Shown: in pieces, positions 32,980 through 42,413 of the stretch
Layout: each line of letters starts with the position of its first letter
Position numbering within the stretch: the first letter of the stretch is position 1
From: Agarophyton chilense
Lineage: Eukaryota > Rhodophyta > Florideophyceae > Gracilariales > Gracilariaceae
DNA length: 64,000 nucleotides
Assembly: GCA_030374765.1 (NCBI GenBank)
Contig: JARGXX010000095.1
Coordinates: 62,001-126,000, forward strand
Reading direction: 5' to 3'
Program-made: the position numbers and the translations under genes
Notes under the pieces: model-generated
Told to the model about the DNA's origin: nothing
What the model saw: the letters and a program-made list of their open reading frames with translations, nothing else
Databases searched by the model: none

Positions 32980-33270
32980 GTGTGTCTAGACCCTACGTTG
33001 ACACCCTCAAGGGAACTAGAGCGTTCCAAGATGAAAGAGAAGCCCGAACAGGGAAAAGTGTACCCGCAGGAATTCGTTATCGATCGCATCGTGCGTCACA
33101 TATACACCCCCGAGGGAGAAGTTCGCTACCAAGTCCGATGGTACGGATTCTCGCCTGATGAGGATACAGCGGAACCCATTGAGCACCTTCCGAGGTCTAA
33201 GGTTTTATCCTATCACCGACGCGCTCGGGTAACCTTGCCTCCAAGTCTGGATCGTGCCCAAGTCGGGTAA
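32980..33270 (+). CDS. Chromodomain protein of gypsy-like element
   Basis: About 96 codons. After a short basic leader comes a chromodomain: FVIDRIV start, a VRYQVRWYG aromatic strand, a DEDTAEPIEHLP loop, then a helix ending KVLSYHRRA. It matches 873-1481 along the chromodomain and the following LP-S-D-A tail. No integrase core lies upstream. By family knowledge it would read histone marks for targeting. On its own, next to gag, its mode of action is unclear. Confidence 0.75.
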   Translation: MCLDPTLTPSRELERSKMKEKPEQGKVYPQEFVIDRIVRHIYTPEGEVRYQVRWYGFSPDEDTAEPIEHLPRSKVLSYHRRARVTLPPSLDRAQVG

Positions 33271-33439
33271 GCCACCACGGGAACTGTTGTGGATGCGACC
33301 TCGAAGTGAGGAAGATGTTGGACCTCTGAAGAGGAATTGAGGAGAGTAACCCGAAGAACACGTATTGAGAGGGAATGTCTACTGGCCCTCGGCCTAGCGC
33401 CGTTAACCGGGGAACACAACACCGGTTATCGGGACAGTT

Positions 33440-33605
33440 TATGATGAAAAAAGGAAAAGAAGACCCACAAAGTGGAGAAGAAGATTAAGAAGAAGATTGG
33501 ACCCTAGGAAGGGAAGAAGATGAAGACGAAGATGAAGAAGATCCTAAGAAGGAAGAAGATGAAGTAGAAGTTAAGATCCTAGGAAGGAAGAAGAAAAGAA
33601 GTTAT
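33440..33605 (+). repeat. Purine-rich spacer (GAAGAAGAT-type)
   Basis: About 165 bases are almost purely A and G on the plus strand. They separate the chromodomain frame from the convergent antisense frame. The remnant at 1-1576 has a similar tract in the same relative position (775-865). Confidence 0.75.
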
Positions 33606-33668
33606 GCAAATATCAGAAGTTTACTATTGTCGCCAAGCTATGGACTCCACAATTGCCCGAAGGCGGAA

Positions 33669-34361
33669 CTACGGAAAGCCCGAGGAGGGACCCGCCCCAC
33701 CGTTGGGATTCTGACCCTGATGGTACGCCGAGGCGAAAGCCAACATATGGCTCACATCCATCATACCCGGGGGAATCGGAATGCCTGCGTTCACGAGGCC
33801 TTGTCGCACACTATCCGCTTGCGGAGTGGCAACCGGCGCCTGCGCAAGGGTGTTCACACCCCACCCGGGGGGAGCAGATGGACCGCCACCGGATGCATTC
33901 GCCGCCGCAGCTGAGGTCGTTCCCACTGGTTGGAAGGGTGCAAATGGCTCCACAGGGAGTACTCCACTAGGAGCTGGCACTTCGTTATCCAACACTGGAT
34001 CGTCCAGGTCTACTGGAGGCTCGTACTTGTAATCGTCGGTATAAATGAACCCCGTCGGGTGTCCAACCGGCATCGGTCGAGGCGAGTCAATCAGCGCCCG
34101 TGCTTGCGCCGCGCGGATGCGAACCCCTTCGAAGCGATTGTAATAGACCCAGTTACCGGAGCCCGGATCGTACCGGCCAGGAGACTTGTCTCGCGCGGAT
34201 CCTTCCCCTGCGGGTTGATTTGCCACTGGAACTCGATCCCATTGGGTGTTGTCGATCACGTCCAAGATTGGATACAGGTCCTGCACGTTGCTGGCCGAAC
34301 CCAATGCTGGGACAAGGTCGATCTGACGCATGATGGTCCGTAGCATCGGAGAAATCTCCAC
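33669..34361 (-). CDS. Antisense reading frame of gypsy-like element, unknown function
   Basis: About 230 codons on the strand opposite to the element, converging on the chromodomain frame. The first ATG is a few codons in. The N-terminal half matches the antisense frame at 57-451 (ID--W--VP, SPGR--PG, YYN, P--TGFIY). The C-terminal half is rich in Pro, Ala and Gly and looks disordered. It is not recognised as envelope, protease or any known accessory protein. A 35-bp piece of it is repeated at 32505-32539. It is a real candidate gene because the match occurs in two quite diverged elements. Confidence 0.55.
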   Translation of the reverse strand: MEISPMLRTIMRQIDLVPALGSASNVQDLYPILDVIDNTQWDRVPVANQPAGEGSARDKSPGRYDPGSGNWVYYNRFEGVRIRAAQARALIDSPRPMPVGHPTGFIYTDDYKYEPPVDLDDPVLDNEVPAPSGVLPVEPFAPFQPVGTTSAAAANASGGGPSAPPGWGVNTLAQAPVATPQADSVRQGLVNAGIPIPPGMMDVSHMLAFASAYHQGQNPNGGAGPSSGFP

Positions 34362-34633
34362 CCTGCTGGGGAGCTTCGTTGTCCGCCGGCGCGGAGGCCG
34401 ATGGCCCCGAGAGTGGGTTGATGACGTATGGGATCATTCCCTTGAGAGGGCTAGTCGAAACCGCTGCTGCGAGGAGTTGCGTATCGCCGAAAGTCGGAGG
34501 AGTAGAAGAAAGTTGTGCCGATGTGCCGGTTTTGTGGCGATCCTCAGAAGTGGTGAAGGACCCCATTGGGAAAGAAGTATGTATAGTGATCGGAGAGTTA
34601 GACACCCGCGGCTCGGAATGTTCTTCCTCGTCT

Positions 34634-34647
34634 TAAGGAGGGGGAGA
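34634..34647 (+). other. Polypurine tract
   Basis: AAGGAGGGGGAGA lies directly before the 3' LTR, as expected for the second-strand primer of an LTR element. Confidence 0.75.
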
Positions 34648-35560
34648 TGTAGAGCAACGCCCAGTTAGGGGATCCTTGAAGATGCAACTCATAAAATGAG
34701 GATTGAACCCTCCGAGGGTTATGATTATGATCCCCTCTACGGTGTGCTGAGGTGGCACTGTTTTCTGGTTATATTTCGCCTATAAGGGAAAATTCGGATG
34801 GCCCATGGTTGGATTGGCCCCGTGATACACGTGGCTTAATTTTGGCACCGATTTTCGGATATTTGTAGAACGTTGGACTTTTGGGCCCTGACAGTTGGAT
34901 CTCCACGTGTATGGCCCTGAGCAGGTGTGCACTACTGTAGAATTTAGTTAGTGGGCCCTACTTAGAGAGGCGAGATCTGACAGTCCGAAGCTCAAAGTAA
35001 ATGGCAACCAAGGTTGGTCTTCGATACCTTTAGAGGTTCTTCGTCGCCATCGTTTCGGCCTTACAACCCGGGACGGGCTCTGCTTAGCAACACCTGCGTA
35101 GGGACACGACTCCACTTGGAGAGTGCCCACGTTTGGGTTCAGTGCAACCACCCCCTTGGGACCGCTCAGACGACCTGCGTGCACGATACCCCGTGGGGGT
35201 TCTGCTTACTTGTTGCGTGCTTTTTGTGTTTCCTTTCGAGGACAGGTTTTCGCCCCTGTATTGGGTTTCTTTTGTTGTTTCGCCCATTTTCTGGTTCTCG
35301 GGTCCGGTGCCTGTTAGTGCCCGACCCTCGCCCCGTTTTTCCTCTTCGCCGGATTTTCCCCCATTCTCTGGGATACCCATACCCATTCCCGATCCACGGT
35401 TTCTACCCCTCACCTCCGTTGGTACTGCCGGAATCCCCCGTGGGAGTTACACCCCACACTACGGGTGGAACGGAGGGCTCTGTCTCTGAGTCTGCCTCCC
35501 CCAGGGAGCAAGGCTTCGAACACCTTGAGAGCACTTCCCGTCGCCGGGTTTTGCTCCACA
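34648..35560 (+). repeat. 3' LTR of gypsy-like element
   Basis: 913 bp, TGTAGAGCAACGCC to TTTTGCTCCACA, in direct orientation with 28718-29631. Confidence 0.9.
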
Positions 35561-35985
35561 ATTCCGGACATCTGCCTTTGATTGTTCTCGATCACGTTCT
35601 GCCTCGATCGGACGCCAGCACCAGTCTTATATACCTCCACAAGAAACTTGACGGTATTCTATCTTATTGCCAGAATGGGTCTGAAACGTGTAGCTACTGG
35701 TGAAGGAACTTGTCGTGGACTGGGAACAGCAAAAAAATCAAGAATACCTGTGATAAAAACCTTGAGCGCGAATACATGCACGGTTTGGGAGACATATCTG
35801 CTGCGTCTCACCACAATAACCGCTCTGAGATTCATTGAGAACCAAGGACGGGTTGAATCATATATAGTCGGTTTGAGAAACAGATGGTTATATTTGATCA
35901 GCTTGGATGCCATTGATAGGTTGCAACTCAACGGTGAACTTGTGCACTTCTTGGTACTCGATATTAAACTAAATCGTGTGCGGCG
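35561..35985 (+). other. Spacer between LTR element and solo LTR
   Basis: A frame from about 35582 to the solo LTR encodes some 134 residues with no recognised domain. Its continuation beyond the solo LTR (from 36898) is not evident, so it may be chance. Confidence 0.3.
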
Positions 35986-36897
35986 TGTGGAGCAAAACCC
36001 GGCGACGGGAAGTGCTCTCAAGGTGTTCGAAGCCTTGCTCCCTGGGGGAGGCAGACTCAGAGACAGAGCCCTCCGTTCCACCCGTAGTGTGGGGTGTAAC
36101 TCCCACGGGGGATTCCGGCAGTACCAACGGAGGTGAGGGGTAGAAACCGTGGATCGGGAATGGGTATGGGTATCCCAGAGAATGGGGGAAAATCCGGCGA
36201 AGAGGAAAAACGGGGCGAGGGTCGGGCACTAACAGGCACCGGACCCGAGAACCAGAAAATGGGCGAAACAACAAAAGAAACCCAATACAGGGGCGAAAAC
36301 CTGTCCTCGAAAGGAAACACAAAAAGCACGCAACAAGTAAGCAGAACCCCCACGGGGTATCGTGCACGCAGGTCGTCTGAGCGGTCCCAAGGGGGTGGTT
36401 GCACGGAACCCAAACGTGGGCACTCTCCAAGTGGAGTCGTGTCCCTACGCAGGCGTTGCTAACCAGAGCCCGTTCCGGGTTGTAAGGCCGAAACGATGGC
36501 GACGAAGAACCTCTAAAGGTATCGAAGACCAACCTTGGTTGTCATTTACTCTGAGATCGGACTGTCAGATCTCGCCTCCCTAAGTAGGGCCCACTAACCA
36601 AACTCTACAGTAGTGCACACCTGCTCAGGGCCATACACGTGGAGATCCAACTGTCAGGGCCCAAAAGTCCAACGTTCTACAAATATCCGAAAATCGGTGC
36701 CAAAATTAAGCCACGTGTATCACGGGGCCAATCCAACCATGGGCCATCCGAATTTTCCCTTATAGGCGAATTATAACCAGAAAACAGTGCCACCTCAGCA
36801 CACCTTAGAGGGGATCATAATCATAACCCTCAGAGGGTTCAATCCTCATTCTATGAGTTGTATCTTCAAGAATCCCCTAACTGGGCGTTGCTCTACA
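35986..36897 (-). repeat. Solo LTR with perfect target duplication
   Basis: 912 bp, minus orientation, same family as 28718-29631. It is flanked on both sides by CGGCG (35981-35985 and 36898-36902). Confidence 0.9.
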
Positions 36898-36999
36898 CGG
36901 CGCACCGTACACCGTAGCAATTTGGTTATGTCCAACGGTTTGCGTTCGATAATTCACTAAATGACAGGCGATGCTGAGCATGCGACCGCGTTTGTAATG

Positions 37000-37867
37000 G
37001 CTGGCAGGTAGTTTCTTGCTCAATCTATGAAAGGGAGCCTTCAGGCCTCAGACCGCCCATTCAGCGCTTTGTCGCTCGGTGGGGGTAGAGGCGTTGAAAT
37101 CCAAGCTCTATGGCAACACAACTCGAAGACACTGGCATAGACTTCATTTCGTTTGGCTTCAGGGCACGAACTAGTTATCCGTTTGTAAGGCGGGTATTAT
37201 TAACGAAGGCACTATCTCTTAGGACGGCGTAAATAGCAGGCGTGTGGCAGTCTTCAATCAGTGAGGACCAATACAGTCCTGAAACGTATGCGAGCTTGCT
37301 GTCGTGCCAGTTTCCAGGGTAATTGAGACAAGCGTGAATTATCTCTCCCTTGAATTTCCAGACAAGCAGGTTTGTAGCCTCCTCGTTTTGTGTCATACCC
37401 TTATAGAATGCATTCTGAATTTCGGGTTCGTTGAAGTCCACGCAGAGCATACGTGCACCATCACTCACACCCAAAACACCTCGAAGCGCATACCCATGAC
37501 GTCTGTGTTTCTGGAGAAGAGCGCAAGACTCTTTCATTTCGTCTTCGGTTGGCCCCTCGATGCAAAAATCAGCGTGGTTTCTATCGCGCACAACAGCCCA
37601 TAGCACGTCCAGCGCAAATTCAAGCTATTTTGAAAGAGATGTAGGCGTGATTTCAAATATCGGACACAATGAATATTCCACATCTCCTGTTTTCATGTGC
37701 CACAATGCGAGGCCAAGCAAATCTTTATAGTGCAAAAATGGTTTACGGTTCTTTGCGACGTAAAACGTTTGAAAAGGAGACCCTTTCTTTATTTGGTGCC
37801 GGGTTGATTTGAACCTCGGAAGCAAATTCTTGAAAAATGAAGATCTTGAAAGACTAATCGCTACCAC
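37000..37867 (-). pseudogene. DDE transposase (PIF/Harbinger-like, DDE_4 type) remnant
   Basis: The frame opens at ATG 37867 and reads through one in-frame TAG (about 37619-37621) to TAA at 37175. Motifs: LLGLALWHMKTGD helices, GVLGVSDGARMLC with the first Asp, an NAFYKG segment (usual NAFYNGY), FKGEIIHACLNYPGNWHDSKLA, and LRDSAF with the second Asp. Beyond the stop, similarity seems to continue with one or more frame changes to an AEW segment carrying the Glu and a final GLKAPFHRLSKKLP stretch near 37000. It is distinct in sequence from the enzyme at 9003-9716. Terminal repeats were not found. Confidence 0.65.
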
Positions 37868-39202
37868 AAAATCTTCTTTTGTGCCGCAAAGCAGGCACTT
37901 ACGCCACGGCGTTGTATGGATTTGGGGTCTCAGAATTCCGGATCAATGGAACTTATTTTTGGTCGTGCATCTTCTTCGAGGTAATGCTTGCAGTTTTTTT
38001 CTTTGGAAAATTAATAGAATGAAAGTAAGCAACGCCACACAAACACTTTCTTGGATAAGAAACATTGTAATGGTAGCACTTGGGTCGTTTATCTTTTTCG
38101 ATATTGACGGGGTGCGACAACTGTTTGTTAGATATTGATTGTGGGCTACATTCTGTTGGAGAGTAAAAGAATCTGTTGAGTTACGTGAAACTTACCACAA
38201 CAAGCGTCTGAAACTGTGGTTAGCGTGCCCCTTACCTAGTCCAGATTCCGAAATCTGGAAGGCAGCCAGGCCAACGTGTTCGTTTCCTATTCGGTATCGC
38301 TCTGGAACTCTGGGATTCTGGGATTTCTGGGATGCACCCAATACAGAGTAGAGGGCGAAATAACTCTCACACGAAAAAACACAAGGAAACCAATTGATAT
38401 TCTCTTTTCTGTTTACGGTTGCGTTAGCCTAAATCCTACCCTTCGTACATACCATAGAGCGTTCTCATCTGTACTTGAAATTCCTAATCAGGAGTATTGC
38501 ATCGACACGATCCAGAAACTCACGGCACAACCTTTGAAACGTATGAAAGCTTTCTGAAATCAATCCCAAGGAGCGTGATCACCTACAGTCGAAGACCTTA
38601 ATTAGGTCCAGATAATGATTACGTCTCGAGTCGTCGGGATCGATTCTAAACGATGATCCACGGAGCTTGCCAAACATATTCTACCGACAAGCTTATTCTA
38701 TAGACACGCTTACTCTACAACCAAATATGTATCGTGGATCATTACTTTCGCGGTGCACAATGACTAACTATCCAGCCAGATTTCTTTCTTATAGCAGTTG
38801 CGCCGTGCATGATATTGTTGACGATGATGTACTTAACGGCTGTAGCGCATAGGCTGGAGAGTAGTCGGCCGTAGAAGTTCTGGTGGTCTCTTCGTCTACT
38901 GATGGCAACTCGTACATCTTTATCGAGTTTCAGCTAGACTAACCTATCCGTACTACAAGCAAAAGGGTTAGCAATCCTACCCTTTCCCAAGAAAAAGCGC
39001 ATTATGAAGTGGTGCTGTACACGACAACGGCTTTTTAGATGTGTACCACGAGTGCATGTGAGATACGTCTATGGTGTGCCTCTGTGAAGCTTTCCTGGTA
39101 ACTGCTACCTGGCATGCAGTCGCTCAATTGGCACATAAGGTTTAGCTTTGCCGGTTGCTGACGCACAGATTCATCAGTCATAGCCATCCTTAGAATTCCA
39201 CA
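37868..39202. other. Intergenic stretch, no gene recognised
   Basis: Short frames at 37809-38138 and 38276-38557 have no recognisable product. No repeat ends seen. Confidence 0.4.
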
Positions 39203-39939
39203 ATGTTCCCCAAGATGACCTCCTGGTTTATACTATGTGCGATCTTCTTTCCGTATTTATTGCCTACAGATGGATTCTACTCTTCAGAGTGCAATCATTT
39301 TTATATTCGTACCGATGGAAATACAGAGTACAGTGACTATATCTATCAAAGCAGGGAAGTTGCGAAACAGGCATGTCGGAATAAACACATTAAATTTGGG
39401 TCACCTCAGCCCTGGGTACGACGACTGTCTTAGGCGCGAGTACACAAGCGTATGCCACGATGCGATGTCCACTTCCATTACCGCTGCCGGATACACAAAC
39501 ACCATGTGTCATTTCACCGACAAGGACCTTGAAAGGTGCATAAAGATGGCTGGGATCCAGGAGCTATCTCGAGGTGATTGTTACGCTTATGAACAGGTCA
39601 AAAGAATGTACCGGTTATCAAGCACCAGGCCTGACTATGCAACTGCAGCTCGTGGAGCTTTCAGAACTGCAACTATAATCGAGAGGCGTGCGTTAATAGA
39701 TGCTTCTGTGGACACTACGGCGTGTTTTACGCCCATCTCCGAGCGTGACTATACCAGAAAACAATTACTATTGGACTGGGATTGGGAGCGAGTATGAAGT
39801 CAGAGGGTGCGAGCGAGATTGCTTGGAAGAATGGCTTGGTTGTCGCATTTGGTGCGTGCAGACACCATCCCTTGCTAAACGAGTTGAATACGGAGAGTGT
39901 ATCAGTGAGTGTGTTTGCAACCTTCACTACGTGTTGTAG
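39203..39939 (+). pseudogene. Secreted cysteine-rich protein, apparently frameshifted
   Basis: ATG at 39203 opens with a clear signal peptide (MFPKMTSWFILCAIFFPYLL, cut probably after TDG). Plausible protein continues through three frames: the first to about 39395, the second (about 39395-39780) with spaced cysteines (DDCLRREYTSVCHDAM, NTMCHF, RCIKM, GDCYAY), and the third (about 39750-39939) ending in a dense cysteine cluster (GCERDCLEEWLGCRIWC, then GECISECVC). The even spacing of Cys suggests a disulphide-rich extracellular protein of unknown family. Either the gene is decaying or there are introns. No convincing splice sites were found. Codon content is ordinary. Confidence 0.45.
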
Positions 39940-41754
39940 TGTCCATCATACGGGTACCCTGTCCACGTTGAGATTGCGTGGACGGGGAGGTGTTCGTCTT
40001 CGCCTGAAACGGACGAGATGGAAGCCGAACAAGTGGCAACTGCTGATCGCCAGGACGGCTACACATACAATACAGCATGTGAGCAAAGGTGCTCTTCCAT
40101 ATTGTACTCTTGACAATTTGCAATTGAAGTTGGAATTCTCTACCATAGCAAGCCCTGGGCGTGCTGAAGTTGGAGCCCCTCCACACCAGTTGATCTGAGT
40201 CGCTAATGAAAATAATCAGTGTTGTCGCAGAGTAAGAAACGGAAAAAGATTTTTCAGTCGCTTGCGTCCGCATCATCGTGGCCGCACGCACTTGTGTGTG
40301 GTGGGATGGTTGTGTGACAGACAAGCCATCGGACAGATGAGTGTTATACTGCGGTACAGAGCGTTGAGCTGGGAAAGGAAAGAAAATGAGATAGTGTGCA
40401 AGAATGGGTCATACGCAGCTTTGCTGAGTGAGATTTTATTGACAACAGATCTCTGAACTGAAGTTGGATGAATATGGGATTGTGTTTGGTTGGTGGCAAT
40501 AAAGCGTGTAGACCACGGTTTCCTCTTTCTCTGGTAGAGTGACTGCGAGAAAGGGTTGCGTAGAAGAATTAAAAGGTCGGGGTCGAAACTTCTGCAGCTG
40601 AAACGGCGGTTCGATGACGACAGTAGGTGATGGGGATGCAAGAATAAGATAGTGTATCTAAGTGCATCTCCGGAGAGAAAGCTGGACAACACAGAGGACA
40701 GAGTGGCGGAAGGAATATGAAGTTGGGACGTTTGAGCGGTTGACGTGCACGTATACTAGCTAGAGGTGTACTGCAAGCAGGCACGAAGGTATAGATAGAT
40801 GAGAGTGGATGACACGGCGATGGACAGATACGGCGGGTTGAGGCGATGGCGGGACGGGACTGAGAGTGGATTGGTGGCGAGATATGTAACCTGTGTAGAT
40901 TGGTGATGTGCCGTGGGTAAGCGGCTGTGACTCGCGACTATGATGCCGAACGTGATCGGTACTTGCACAAGCAAAAGACAAGCTGTTTAAAGCATGTAAG
41001 GGCGCGACGTGAAATGGAGCACGAGATTGGGAGAAGGCAGGGCGCGAGAAGGCGTTCACTGGGTTACTGGACGGAGCTATCCGTGGTGGGTTGGACGATG
41101 GGGCGACTACAAGCTTACAGTTTTGGGTGGCGATGGGTTTGGGGACGTATAGACACTTGTCTATACGACCGCTGGCCTCATATGAGACCAAACTGTAAAT
41201 TTCTGTGCTGATTTTTAGTAGTTTTGACCGGATGTTTTTCGTGTTTTGACCTCGAAGCAGTATAGTCTTTATATCAGCTTTTTATAAAAATCTCCGCTTC
41301 ATGGAATTTCTTTTACGCGTAAGAATAAATCTAGAGGAACCAAGTAACATAGAATTTATATTTCGGATGCAAAAACAGTGCTTGCACTCTAAAAAATCAA
41401 TTTCGAACATTTCCCCCGGTCGTACAGACACTAGCAGCGCAAGTACGGGAGCATTTGGACACGAAGCAGGGAAGACGGTGATGGGGTAGGCGGGCGTGGA
41501 GACTGGGAGTGGAACGCAGCGGCGGTGACAAGCGACGACGGCGCGCGACGGCCACATCAAGGCGGCACACAGGCGGCGGTGGCGGCGGCGGCGGCCAAAG
41601 ATGGGGCGCGCGCAGCGGTGGAGGCGTCGCGCCGCAACAAGGCGCGCTGACGCGTCCGCAGCGGGTGGGCGGCGGCGTCTCCCGCGAAAAGCACATCTGC
41701 GCGCGCTCGTCCAACAAAGGGCAGAGCCACGGGCGCGGGCGCGCCACACCGCAC
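39940..41754. other. Intergenic stretch, no gene recognised
   Basis: Frames here are short and lack recognisable domains. Composition shifts to GC-rich from about 41.5 kb as the host gene block begins, with GGC runs near 41563-41600. Confidence 0.45.
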
Positions 41755-41800
41755 ATGCGCGTGCACGCGCCACACGCGCCACACGCGCCACACGCGCGCT
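41755..41800 (+). repeat. 9-bp tandem repeat CGCCACACG
   Basis: CGCCACACG is repeated about four times upstream of the kinase gene. Confidence 0.75.
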
Positions 41801-42413
41801 CGCGGCCACACAACAGCGCGCATGGAGCCGCCACCGGGCCTCGCTGGCCACGTGTAAAGGTGATGTGGAGACGTGTGTCAAACGTGCGCTTTGACGTGTC
41901 TGCTGGAAAGCGCGCCCACGTGCTGCGCGTGTCGATTGGCCAATGGAGAGTCGTTTTGGTGTGAGTGCGCCTTCCACGTGCTCTGTGCCGCGCTCGCCGC
42001 GCCGCGCGCGCTGCCTGCATGCCGCCGTGACGCGTCTGTGCCCGTTTTCGCTCGCGCGCCGCTTTTTATTAGCTGCCCCCCCGCGCGTTCGTTTCATCGC
42101 CCGCTCTCCTCAGCAGCCTGCAATTTATTCACAACGCGTCCGCCCCTTCCGCCCCTCCACCCCCCCCCCCCCCCCCCGCGTCCCACCTTCTTCAACCTCC
42201 CCCACCCCCACCCTTCCCCACCACCGCCGCACTGTCCCCCTCACCTACCGCTATGACGCTCGTCACCCCCCGCGCATGACTCCTGCCGACTGCATTGCAA
42301 TCCACACCAACGCCCCGTCCCGCCTCGTTTCTGTCCCGCCCCCCCGCCTACCACCGCCCTCTTTAACAGACGCCCTCCCGCTCTCCAAACTCCCCCCCCG
42401 CCCGTTCGTCAAA

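Larger units (their letters stand above)
28718..35560 (+). mobile_element. Gypsy-like LTR element with gag and chromodomain, no pol seen
   Basis: The element is 6.8 kb. It has two LTRs (914 and 913 bp), a primer-binding site at 29634, a gag region, a triple 50-bp repeat, a chromodomain frame, a purine-rich spacer, a convergent antisense frame, and a polypurine tract before the 3' LTR. No protease, reverse transcriptase, RNase H or integrase core can be found in its 5 kb interior, so it looks like a non-autonomous derivative that would need enzymes from a relative. It is broken in a few places. The LTRs differ at scattered sites, so it is not recent. No matching 5-bp duplication is seen at its ends (gattt and attcc). 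Confidence 0.85.

Noticed and set aside
35582-36136. 184-codon gene running into the solo LTR
   Set aside because: Its last third is LTR sequence, and the part before it has no recognisable domain.
41282-42097. Minus-strand gene opposite the kinase leader
   Set aside because: Arg/Ala-rich frame forced by GC-rich sequence; no domain and it overlaps the kinase leader.
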